This document shows positions 1 through 6,051 of a stretch of DNA of 10,240 bases, piece by piece (position 1 is the stretch's first letter; every line of letters begins with the position of its first letter). The notes under the pieces are model-generated. The model saw only the letters and a list, made by a program, of their open reading frames with translations, did not search any database and was not told the origin of the DNA. The translations under genes and the position numbers were made by a program. This stretch comes from an uncultured Eubacteriales bacterium (GTDB lineage Bacteria; Bacillota; Clostridia; Oscillospirales; CAG-382), in contig CAKSCN010000093.1 of NCBI GenBank assembly GCA_934444485.1, positions 1 through 10,240 on the forward strand, written 5' to 3'.

Positions 1-2
1 AC

Positions 3-389
3 CCGGAGGATTTCGCACTCCGCATAAAACAGCTCTTGGGTATGTCTCCCGATACCGACTGCGACAGCATAAGTCTTATGTGGGTATATCCGAAGGATCT
101 TGTTCGTCCTGCCGCAGACGGCGACATATCACATCAGCCGACGTCTTACTCCGCTTTTACGACGTCCGAAAACAAAGAGCTTTTTGAGCTTTCACGCTCT
201 CAGGCGGAGGCGGACGGTATGCTTTTCACAAAGCTCGGATATTTCTACGATTGGTTCGACAACGGCAGAGATTACGGACTCACGGCGTTCACGGTAAGAA
301 CAGGCGCAAAGGTTGAGGTAAAGGACACATACAGTCTCGGCGCATACCGTGAAAAGCTCTCGGAGGTCGATATGAGCGAGGAATGGTAA
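3..389 (+). CDS. C-terminal part of an unrecognised protein (5' end outside window)
   Basis: An open frame enters from the left edge with no stop and ends at TAA 387-389, giving about 128 visible residues. No start codon needs to lie inside the window: the internal TTG and ATG near position 36-44 have no ribosome binding site, so I read this as the end of a longer gene. The visible part starts around PEDFALRIKQLLGM. It then has an aromatic stretch, MWVYPKDLVRPAADGDI, and a second one, KLGYFYDWFDNGRDYGLTAF, and it ends in an acidic tail. No signal peptide, membrane segment or catalytic motif is visible in this piece. It vaguely recalls conserved hypothetical proteins with a 'LGYTYDWG...GLSEFV' tail, but that is memory and not a verified match. 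It is convergent with the GRE gene, with 77 bp between the two stops. Function unknown. Confidence 0.7.
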   Translation, partial: PEDFALRIKQLLGMSPDTDCDSISLMWVYPKDLVRPAADGDISHQPTSYSAFTTSENKELFELSRSQAEADGMLFTKLGYFYDWFDNGRDYGLTAFTVRTGAKVEVKDTYSLGAYREKLSEVDMSEEW

Positions 390-413
390 CACAGCATTCA
401 ATTACATAGAACT

Positions 414-448
414 AAAAAGGCTGCCGCAGGAACACACCCACGGCAGTC
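414..448 (-). terminator. Intrinsic terminator of the GRE gene
   Basis: On the - strand a GC-rich 6-bp stem (441-446 with 421-426, CTGCCG/CGGCAG) encloses a 14-nt loop and is followed by a run of five T (414-418). It lies about 20 nt after the GRE stop. The same stem on the + strand gains a G-U pair and is followed by an AT-rich stretch, so it may also stop the convergent + strand gene. The 390-466 gap holds nothing else visible. Confidence 0.65.
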
Positions 449-466
449 GATTTATTTATGCGTTTT

Positions 467-2542
467 TTACATCGGGCTGTCCTGACCGAACTCGCATCTT
501 GCGATTACGTGATCCTGATAGGACTTGTCAAGCTCGCAGAAGTATGCCGACCATCCCCAAATACGAACGATGAGGTTCTGGTGATTTTCGGGGTGCTTCT
601 GGGCGTCAAGGAGGATTTCACGGTTTACGGCGTTGAGCTGGAGCTGATGTCCTCCGAGAGCGATGAACGCTTCAACAAGACGGGCGGTCTTCTCTATGCC
701 GTCGTCGGAATTGAACACGGACGAATGAAACTCGAGTGTGAGCGGTCCGCCGTTTATCGTGTTGATAAGATGCTGTTTTGTGAACGACTTAATTACGGAA
801 AGCGGTCCGTCAACCTTGGAGAAGAGGTTCGGCGAGAAGTTCGTGCCGAAAGGCTCCTTTGCACATCTGCCGTCGGGAGTTGCCGGAATTTCGCTTGCGT
901 GCCAGAGGTAGAACATTGCGGAACCTGTACCTGCGCGGAAGATGCCGCCTCTCTCGTTCTTTCTGCCCTTGAGAGCGTCGGCGAAAGTATCGAGAAGCAT
1001 TACGGAATACTTATCGACGTCGTCGTTATCATTGCCCATTTTGTCGGTGCCATATCTAAGCTCATTTTTAAGCTCTTCGTAGCCGACAAAGTTTGCATCA
1101 ATTGCTTTGAGCATTTCATCTGCGGTTACATCCTTGTCGTCGAAGATGTGCTTTTCTATCGAATAGAGAGAGTCGGTTGCGGTTGCGACGCCGGTTCCGT
1201 GGAAACCGAAGTTGTTGTACTTTGAGCCGAGAGTAATATCCCTTGCTCTTTCAACACAGCCGTCCATGAGAAGCGACATAAAGGGAGCCGGGAAAATATA
1301 GAGGTTCTCCCTACCCTTGCAGAGTTCTTCGCATTCAGCCTTTATTTCGTCCTTGACGTAGCCGACAAGCTCGTCCATCGTCTTGCAGTCACGGAGCTTT
1401 GCGGCGATGACTCTCGACACAACCTTCGGGAAAGAAAGTGCGCCGATATTCGGGATATCCAGTCCGACGCCGGGAATGATGTACTCCCAGCAAGCCGCAA
1501 CGGCGTAGTTTCTTGCGTCCTCGAGGTCATAGCCAAGCTTCACAAGTCCCGGGATTACGACGTCATCGTTTGAATACTGCGGGAAGCCGAGACCTGCCTT
1601 TGTGAGGTGAGTACCCTCGACGAATCTTTCGTGAGGAGTGTTCTTGTCAACTCTGAGGTTTATTTTGGGGTCGATGAGGAGAAGCTCGCCGCTTGCCTTC
1701 ATGCAGAGAGAGGAAAGGCGGTTGAATGCGTCCTTGCCGTCCTTGGTGACTCCGCCGAGCATCATTGACTGACCGTCGTCGCCCTGCTGTACGCCGGTGT
1801 ACTTGTCGCTGTCGATGTTAAACGAAATAAAGAACTCCTCGAGAAGCTCAAACGCTTCGTCCTCCGTAAGAACGCCGTTCTTAATGTCCTTATCGAAATA
1901 CGGGAACATATACTGGTCGAAACGTCCGACGGTGTTGTGATATTCGCCCTCAGCCCAAATCGTATAATGGAGTATGCGGAAGAACTGAAGCGCTTCGTGG
2001 AAAGAGGAAGCGGCGTTTTCGGGAACTCTCGAAAGAATCTTCGCAACCTCGGTGTTGCCGACCTTCTCCGCCTCGGCTCTGTACTTTTCGCAGAGCTTTG
2101 CGACGGTGTTTATCTGCTTCAACATACTGTCAAGCTCAAGTATGCCCTCGGCATCATTCTTTGCCTCGCAGTTCTTTCTGCTCTCTGCGATTTCCTCACG
2201 GAGCTTGCCGAAGCCCTTGTTTATTACGATGGAGTAGTCGGGGCTGATATTGGAAAGGTATCCGTTCTCGTGGAAAAAGTGCTTGGAGTGTATCTCGTTG
2301 TACTCTTCGTCGGTGAATATCGACGGAACATCAACAACCGTTCTCTGAAGCACGATTTTTGCGTCTTTGTTCACAACGGGTACTTCCGCATCAAACAAAA
2401 GCTCGAGTCTTTTCGTCATTCTCTCGATATGGGTTCTCTGATTTCTGAACTCGCCGACAAGCGATTCGTCAAAAGAGCGTCTGTACTTCTTCTGCTCCTT
2501 CGCATTGCACGCCGCAAGGATTTTAGCAATTCTCTCTGTCAT
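467..2542 (-). CDS. Glycyl radical enzyme of the PFL-like superfamily, substrate unknown
   Basis: 691 residues. The family uses a protein glycyl radical, installed by a radical-SAM activase, to make a thiyl radical on a catalytic Cys for dehydration, C-C or C-N cleavage. Visible here: SMMLGG (259-264); the catalytic loop ACWE with Cys351 and Glu353, the Cys-x-Glu pair typical of eliminating GREs and unlike the Cys-Cys of pyruvate formate-lyase; a GTDKMGNDNDDVDKY segment (498-512); ATPDGR (554-559); GGHQLQLN (630-637); and the C-terminal radical loop RIWGWSAYF with candidate radical Gly663, 28 residues from the end. Canonical loops read RVxG[YF], so Trp on both sides of the Gly is notable. Start: an in-frame ATG at 2548 is only 1 nt from AGGAG, whereas 2542 is 7 nt away, so I chose 2542; upstream frame extension is leader. 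The gene is monocistronic, with its own strong promoter and terminator, and no activase is beside it. The label 'formate acetyltransferase' would be wrong; a diol, amino-acid or other dehydratase-like role is possible but unproven. Confidence 0.9.
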   Translation of the reverse strand: MTERIAKILAACNAKEQKKYRRSFDESLVGEFRNQRTHIERMTKRLELLFDAEVPVVNKDAKIVLQRTVVDVPSIFTDEEYNEIHSKHFFHENGYLSNISPDYSIVINKGFGKLREEIAESRKNCEAKNDAEGILELDSMLKQINTVAKLCEKYRAEAEKVGNTEVAKILSRVPENAASSFHEALQFFRILHYTIWAEGEYHNTVGRFDQYMFPYFDKDIKNGVLTEDEAFELLEEFFISFNIDSDKYTGVQQGDDGQSMMLGGVTKDGKDAFNRLSSLCMKASGELLLIDPKINLRVDKNTPHERFVEGTHLTKAGLGFPQYSNDDVVIPGLVKLGYDLEDARNYAVAACWEYIIPGVGLDIPNIGALSFPKVVSRVIAAKLRDCKTMDELVGYVKDEIKAECEELCKGRENLYIFPAPFMSLLMDGCVERARDITLGSKYNNFGFHGTGVATATDSLYSIEKHIFDDKDVTADEMLKAIDANFVGYEELKNELRYGTDKMGNDNDDVDKYSVMLLDTFADALKGRKNERGGIFRAGTGSAMFYLWHASEIPATPDGRCAKEPFGTNFSPNLFSKVDGPLSVIKSFTKQHLINTINGGPLTLEFHSSVFNSDDGIEKTARLVEAFIALGGHQLQLNAVNREILLDAQKHPENHQNLIVRIWGWSAYFCELDKSYQDHVIARCEFGQDSPM

Positions 2543-2604
2543 GGTCATTCTCCTTTTCAATGTGAAATATGTATAAGTCCTACAAAATGTCTTTAATATC
2601 GGCA

Positions 2605-2624
2605 CAACATTAACGTTAATGTTG
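2605..2624. promoter_or_regulatory. Perfect 20-bp palindrome, candidate repressor operator of the GRE gene
   Basis: CAACATTAACGTTAATGTTG is its own reverse complement over all 20 bases, centred on CG at 2614/2615. It lies about 6 to 25 nt downstream of the predicted GRE transcription start, a typical roadblock position for a repressor. An even palindrome with central CG is the usual shape of LacI-family operators. It does not fit the CcpA cre consensus, and AraC-family proteins usually bind direct repeats. No LacI-type gene is in the window. Confidence 0.7.
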
Positions 2625-2636
2625 CTCGACACCTAT

Positions 2637-2665
2637 ATTATATCACTTTCATAAGATTTTGTCAA
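2637..2665 (-). promoter_or_regulatory. Consensus sigma-A promoter of the GRE gene
   Basis: On the - strand TTGACA (2665-2660), a 17-bp spacer and TATAAT (2642-2637) match the vegetative consensus at every position. The upstream flank (2666-2697) is AT-rich, like an UP element. Predicted start near 2630, giving a leader of roughly 88 nt. So strong a core promoter implies that control is by repression. Confidence 0.88.
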
Positions 2666-2697
2666 CAGCAAAAATCAATTTAACAATTCGTTCAAAC

Positions 2698-3504
2698 TTA
2701 AATGATGCTTCGCTTATAGGAGTACTCCTTCGGGTTTACTCCCGTATACTCTCGAAATACTTTGCGGAAATGAGCAGACGACGAAAAACCCGTCATTCCG
2801 CAGATCTGTTCAACAGAATGTTTTCCGCTTTCGAGAAGCTCCGCAGCAAGCCTTATACGAAGAGAGGTTCTGTATTCAACGGGAGTTATCCCCTCCGAGC
2901 GTTTGAAGGCACGATAGAAATACGATTCGGAGAGTCCGCATGCGTCGGCAGCAGCACTAACTGAAAAATTTTCCGTGAAGTGTTCGTCTATGTATTTGCG
3001 TCCCTTTGCGACGGTATTCGCCTCAGCTTCGCAAGAGATGCCGCCGGAGGTTATCATATAGGGTTTGACCTCATGAAAAAGCTGCAAAAACAAAGACTCA
3101 ACGAGAATATCCCTGTCATGCTCGTCCTCGGATTCATACATTCTTCTCATTATATCCTCCACCTTTTTTTTCGTTTCGTCGTCCGGGAGCGGCACTTTTT
3201 GAAGCTCATACGGCGGAATGGCATTCGGCAAATCAAATTCAAACGCCGTACCGAAAAACTCGATATCGGGGTCTCCGAACCATTCGGAGATATATCTGCA
3301 CCACTTTGGGATATATATAAGATCGCCGCCTGACGCCGGTATACTCTCGCCTTTGCGGTTGAGGGTACAACGTCCTTTGGTAAGAAAACCGAAGCAAGAA
3401 CGTTCTTTTCCCTGTAAACATCGTGTTATGCTGTATTTACTGCGATAGCAAAAATAAGAAGATAGATAGTTTAACCTGAGAGTTTTCTTAAAAGTATAAT
3501 ACAT
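2698..3504 (-). CDS. AraC-family transcriptional regulator
   Basis: 268 residues, a normal length for the family. The N-terminal half (about 35-105) looks like a cupin-type sensing domain, with GDLIYIPKWCRYISEW (60-75) as the usual 'turn plus HxxxY' region. The C-terminal 100 residues hold the two helix-turn-helix units: FSVSAAADACGLSESYFYRAFKR (180-202) and SVEQICGMTGFSSSAHFRKVFREYTGVNPKEY (230-261), the latter matching the AraC signature closely. The start at 3504 is set by GGAGG (3510-3514) 5 nt upstream; in-frame codons further upstream run through the promoter and are not coding. It sits between the GRE gene (same strand, 155 bp downstream) and a divergent dehydrogenase, so it probably controls one or both; this is inference from position. 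No terminator is visible after its stop, so some read-through into the GRE gene is possible. Inducer unknown. Confidence 0.93.
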   Translation of the reverse strand: MYYTFKKTLRLNYLSSYFCYRSKYSITRCLQGKERSCFGFLTKGRCTLNRKGESIPASGGDLIYIPKWCRYISEWFGDPDIEFFGTAFEFDLPNAIPPYELQKVPLPDDETKKKVEDIMRRMYESEDEHDRDILVESLFLQLFHEVKPYMITSGGISCEAEANTVAKGRKYIDEHFTENFSVSAAADACGLSESYFYRAFKRSEGITPVEYRTSLRIRLAAELLESGKHSVEQICGMTGFSSSAHFRKVFREYTGVNPKEYSYKRSII

Positions 3505-3520
3505 TGTTTCCTCCGCACAT

Positions 3521-3536
3521 GCACAATACAGTCTTT
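3521..3536 (+). repeat. Direct repeat copy 1, candidate AraC-protein site
   Basis: GCACAATACAGTCTTT, which recurs with one mismatch at 3607-3622 in the same orientation. This copy covers about +1 to +16 of the predicted araC transcript, a position suited to autorepression. Confidence 0.55.
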
Positions 3537-3543
3537 TTTGAAT

Positions 3544-3572
3544 ATTATAGCATATTGCAAACCGATTGTCAA
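3544..3572 (-). promoter_or_regulatory. Consensus sigma-A promoter of the araC-type regulator
   Basis: On the - strand TTGACA (3572-3567), 17 bp, TATAAT (3549-3544): a perfect match to consensus. Predicted start near 3537, leader about 33 nt. It overlaps the candidate divergent promoter of the dehydrogenase. Confidence 0.85.
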
Positions 3573-3583
3573 CGTGGTAAAAT
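3555..3583 (+). promoter_or_regulatory. Candidate promoter of the divergent dehydrogenase
   Basis: TTGCAA (3555-3560), 17 bp, TAAAAT (3578-3583), matching consensus 4/6 and 5/6. It is much weaker than the opposing araC promoter and physically overlaps it. A CTGACA...TATAAC pair at 3601-3630 scores well on paper but would start transcription at the ribosome binding site, so I prefer this one. Confidence 0.45.
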
Positions 3584-3606
3584 ACAAACAGTGAAAAATC
3601 CTGACA

Positions 3607-3622
3607 GCAAAATACAGTCTTT
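3607..3622 (+). repeat. Direct repeat copy 2, candidate AraC-protein site
   Basis: GCAAAATACAGTCTTT, 15/16 identical to 3521-3536 and 86 bp away (about eight helical turns). It lies in the predicted leader of the dehydrogenase gene and upstream of the araC promoter, so the two copies bracket both promoters. Confidence 0.55.
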
Positions 3623-3642
3623 ATTATAACGGAGGTTTTATC

Positions 3643-4656
3643 ATGAAATCCTACAGACCCATATTTCCCGAAAGAGGCCGTGCTGAGCTTGAAGAATTCG
3701 AGCTTCCTGACAAGGTGCCGGCCGGACACGTACTCATACACACCTCGGCATCAGCGGTAAGTGCCGGCACGGAGCGTGCAAATCTTCTCGATATGCCTAA
3801 CATTTCGTGCGCCGCAAACTCCTATCCCAAGCACATAGGTTACACCAACTGCGGTATAATCGAAGCGGTCGGCGAGGGTGTGACCGACTACAAGGTCGGC
3901 GACAGAGTAACCGGTAATTTCGCCGGAAACGGACTCTACTATCACGCTCACACCTCCAAAATTCTCAAGGTGGAGCATGACAACGTCACCGACTACGAGG
4001 CGGCGTTCGGCAACATCACGGTATTCCCCATGGCGGCACTCCGCAAGACCGAGCTTGAAGTTGGCGAAAGCCTTCTTGTAATGGGACTCGGCATACTCGG
4101 CGTGTTCTCGGTTATATTCGCAAGAGCGGCAGGAGCGTATCCCATAATCGCCGCAGACCTCAAACCCGAGAGAAGAAAGCTCGCGCTTGAACTCGGCGCG
4201 GACTACGCTTTCGATCCCTCCGAAAAGGACTTCGCACAAAAGGTAAAGAGCGTCACAAGAGGCATCGGCACAAAGTGCGTAATCGAGGTTACGGGCATCT
4301 GTTCGGCACTTGATCAGGCACTCGACTGCACGGCACGCTTCGGACGCATAGCTCTTCTCGGATGCACACGTGTTCCCGACACCATAATCAACTACTACGA
4401 AAAGGTACACAAGCCCGGCGTTAAGATAATCGGCGCACACACCATGGCAAGACCGCAGTTTGAGTCGTATCCGCACTACTGGACATGGCAGGACGACCAA
4501 AGAGCGGTATTCGATCTTCTCGCCTCCGGAAGAATTTCCTTTGACAAGGTCATAAACGAGATAGTATCCCCGAGAGACACCGCAAAGGTATACGACAGAC
4601 TCGCCAACGACAAGGATTTCCCCATAGGCGTGGTCTTTGACTGGAAGCTTCTCTGA
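3643..4656 (+). CDS. Zinc-less medium-chain dehydrogenase/reductase family oxidoreductase
   Basis: 337 residues. An N-terminal GroES-like fold (about 1-135) is followed by a Rossmann domain with the dinucleotide motif GLGILG (148-153) and Asp172 at the end of the second beta strand (AADLKPERR), which favours NAD over NADP. The catalytic-zinc ligands of ordinary alcohol dehydrogenases are missing: where CGxD/H is expected it reads SAGTER (40-45), and the GHE motif is replaced by GYTNCG (66-71). The four structural-zinc Cys are also absent. SAGTER occurs in MDR proteins often annotated as 'zinc-binding' by similarity and in oxidoreductases of sugar metabolism. Start fixed by GGAGG (3631-3635), 7 nt upstream. 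It diverges from the AraC regulator and is a single-gene unit ending at a shared terminator. A role on a hydroxylated substrate or product related to the GRE is inference from position only. Confidence 0.85.
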   Translation: MKSYRPIFPERGRAELEEFELPDKVPAGHVLIHTSASAVSAGTERANLLDMPNISCAANSYPKHIGYTNCGIIEAVGEGVTDYKVGDRVTGNFAGNGLYYHAHTSKILKVEHDNVTDYEAAFGNITVFPMAALRKTELEVGESLLVMGLGILGVFSVIFARAAGAYPIIAADLKPERRKLALELGADYAFDPSEKDFAQKVKSVTRGIGTKCVIEVTGICSALDQALDCTARFGRIALLGCTRVPDTIINYYEKVHKPGVKIIGAHTMARPQFESYPHYWTWQDDQRAVFDLLASGRISFDKVINEIVSPRDTAKVYDRLANDKDFPIGVVFDWKLL

Positions 4657-4674
4657 CACAAACGCAAAGAAAAA

Positions 4675-4713
4675 CGCACCGTTCACCAAACCGAGTGACG
4701 GTGCGAAATTTTT
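4675..4713. terminator. Bidirectional terminator between the dehydrogenase and maf
   Basis: CGCACCGT (4675-4682) pairs with ACGGTGCG (4698-4705), and after a 1-nt bulge CAC pairs with GTG, leaving an 8-nt loop. A T-run (4709-4713) follows on the + strand, and AAAGAAAAA (4666-4674) precedes the stem and so supplies a U-rich tail on the - strand. It serves both convergent genes. Confidence 0.85.
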
Positions 4714-5284
4714 ATATCTCCGTTCCAAACTCACGGTAAAGGGCTTTGCAAAGAGCGCAAAGAGGAAGCCCGATTACCGAGAAGACGTCTCCGTCTATTC
4801 GCTCGACGAACTTTGCGGCAAGTCCCTGAATGCCGTAGGAGCCGGCTTTGTCCATGGGTTCTCCCGTTTCGACGTAGCGTTCGATCTCACCTTGCGACAG
4901 CTCCTTGAAGTACACCTTCGACAAGACCGTTTCGGAATAGATTTTACTGCGTGTCATGAGCGTAAAGCCCGTTGCGACGGTATGCATATCTCCCGAGAGG
5001 AGCTTCAGCATACGCACGGCGTCGTCTCTGTCGTGCGGTTTTCCGAGTATCTCATCTCCGTGAAACACGAGAGTATCGGCTGCGATAACAAGCTCATCCT
5101 CGCCTATCTCGTCCTTCATCGCAAGTGCCTTGACACGTGAAAGGTACTTCACTATATCTTCCGGCTCTGTGACACCGTCCGGAATCGTTTCGTCGGCGTC
5201 GGTCACTCTGACCTCAAACTTCATGCCGATATTGCCGAGAAGCTCTGAACGTCTCGGAGACTTTGACGCAAGTATAAATTTCAT
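4712..5284 (-). CDS. maf: Maf-family nucleoside triphosphate pyrophosphatase
   Basis: 190 residues, the full length for the family. Maf proteins hydrolyse dTTP/UTP or modified nucleotides to monophosphates and pyrophosphate and act in the cytoplasm; the older name is septum formation inhibitor. Visible motifs are the N-terminal substrate loop ASKSPRRSELL (6-16), AADT with the catalytic Asp70 (68-71), GKP (81-83), and DKAGSYGIQG (145-154). The last loop reads GDVFSVIGLP (164-173). GGAGG (5290-5294) lies 5 nt before the ATG. It is the last gene of the glyA-dut-DUF4321-maf transcription unit, starting 12 nt after the DUF4321 stop, and its end meets the shared terminator. With dut in the same operon, the theme is nucleotide-pool cleaning. 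The dTTP/UTP subgroup is suggested by the overall resemblance, not proven. Confidence 0.95.
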   Translation of the reverse strand: MKFILASKSPRRSELLGNIGMKFEVRVTDADETIPDGVTEPEDIVKYLSRVKALAMKDEIGEDELVIAADTLVFHGDEILGKPHDRDDAVRMLKLLSGDMHTVATGFTLMTRSKIYSETVLSKVYFKELSQGEIERYVETGEPMDKAGSYGIQGLAAKFVERIDGDVFSVIGLPLCALCKALYREFGTEI

Positions 5285-5296
5285 ATTTTCCTCCGT

Positions 5297-5554
5297 TCAT
5301 CCTCTGAAAACCTTAGTGCCGATAAAGAGCGAAAGTATAACGAACACTATGCACGACACGGTGAGATTTATCGAAAAGCCGAAGCTCAGGGCGATGACTC
5401 CGAGGCTCAGCGAAACAGGCGCATCGAGTCCGAAGCGCAGTCCGAAATTGAGCCACGAGAGTGCCGGGACACCTGCCGCCATTTCACCGACAAGCGAACC
5501 GACGACAATACCCGAAAACAGCAGGAATATAAACATGAGCGTCCTTGATTTCAT
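5297..5554 (-). CDS. DUF4321-type small membrane protein
   Basis: 85 residues, very hydrophobic. A first membrane segment covers about 5-25 (LMFIFLLFSGIVVGSLVGEM). A hydrophobic hairpin at about 46-80 follows (SLSLGVIALSFGFSINLTVS, then CIVFVILSLFIG), and it ends in a basic tail. The GSLVGE motif after the first segment, the LSFGFSI motif and the location next to maf match what I recall of DUF4321, a family of unknown function in Firmicutes; I could not run a profile search. It starts 25 nt after the dut stop, with GAGGT (5565-5569) 10 nt upstream, somewhat far but usable. Its stop is 12 nt from maf. Function unknown; membrane location is clear. Confidence 0.82.
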   Translation of the reverse strand: MKSRTLMFIFLLFSGIVVGSLVGEMAAGVPALSWLNFGLRFGLDAPVSLSLGVIALSFGFSINLTVSCIVFVILSLFIGTKVFRG

Positions 5555-5579
5555 ACTGACCGCTACCTCTTTGCAAATA

Positions 5580-6050
5580 TTATTTCACGCCGGTTGAACC
5601 GAAGCCGCCTTCTCCCCTCTCGGTGTCGGAAAGCGAATCGGTTTCGGCAAGCGCCGCAAATTCATACGGCATAATCATCATCTGTGCGACCCTCATCCCG
5701 TGAGTAACGCAGAAGTCTTTGTCCGACAGGTTTGTGAGAAGCACCTTTACCTCGCCTCTGTAGTCGCTGTCAATGACGCCTATTCCGTTGGAAAGGCATA
5801 TGCCGTTTTTTGCGGCAAGTCCGCTTCTTGCGCAGACGATACCGACATAACCGCACGGTATTTCAAACGCAAAGCCTGTGGGTACGGCGGCGCTTTTGCC
5901 GCAGGGAATTATAATCTCGGCGTCCCCCGTATTTGCACGGAGGTCAAATGCCGCAGCGCCCGCCGTCGCATACTCCGGAGTCGGAAGAGTATGTTCGGAG
6001 GTGCGCATTATCCACACACCAACGCCGTTTTTGATATTCTCAGCACTCAT
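5580..6050 (-). CDS. dut: dUTP diphosphatase (trimeric dUTPase)
   Basis: 156 residues. It hydrolyses dUTP to dUMP and pyrophosphate, keeping uracil out of DNA and supplying dUMP for thymidylate synthesis. All five motifs are present: AGAAAFDLRA (30-39), RSGLA (75-79), GVIDSDYRGEVKVLLTN (91-107) with the catalytic Asp94, GMRVAQMMI (118-126), and the C-terminal P-loop-like RGEGGFGSTG (145-154). Motif I has Ala-Phe where Gly-Tyr is usual, a mild deviation. The ATG at 6050 comes 1 nt after the glyA TGA with no clear Shine-Dalgarno sequence (only GAG), so translation is probably coupled to glyA. An internal ATG at residue 15 lacks a ribosome binding site and would remove the first strand. Pairing with glyA makes sense: serine hydroxymethyltransferase makes the methylene-THF used to turn dUMP into dTMP. 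Confidence 0.95.
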   Translation of the reverse strand: MSAENIKNGVGVWIMRTSEHTLPTPEYATAGAAAFDLRANTGDAEIIIPCGKSAAVPTGFAFEIPCGYVGIVCARSGLAAKNGICLSNGIGVIDSDYRGEVKVLLTNLSDKDFCVTHGMRVAQMMIMPYEFAALAETDSLSDTERGEGGFGSTGVK

Positions 6051-6051
6051 C

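Noticed and set aside
458..1225. 255-codon open frame on the + strand opposite the GRE gene
   Set aside because: It lies wholly inside the GRE reading region, has no ribosome binding site and no recognisable domain; it is a shadow of the strong codon bias of the real gene.
2605..2624. CcpA catabolite (cre) site at the GRE palindrome
   Set aside because: Apart from the central CG and a few flanking A/T it mismatches the key T-G and C-A positions of the cre consensus.
2543..2632. N-terminal extension of the GRE by 30 codons
   Set aside because: It would begin at the transcription start and encode the operator palindrome; AGGAG at the right distance fixes the start at 2542.
3397..3404. GAACGTTC palindrome as a LexA box
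   Set aside because: It lacks the 4-bp spacer of the Gram-positive LexA site (GAACN4GTTC) and lies inside the AraC coding region.
3505..3741. N-terminal extension of the AraC regulator by 79 codons
   Set aside because: It would cross the araC promoter and the divergent gene's start region; GGAGG fixes the start at 3504.
3751..4734. 327-codon open frame on the - strand opposite the dehydrogenase
   Set aside because: It covers a clear MDR gene with a good ribosome binding site, crosses the terminator hairpin, and shows no domain of its own.
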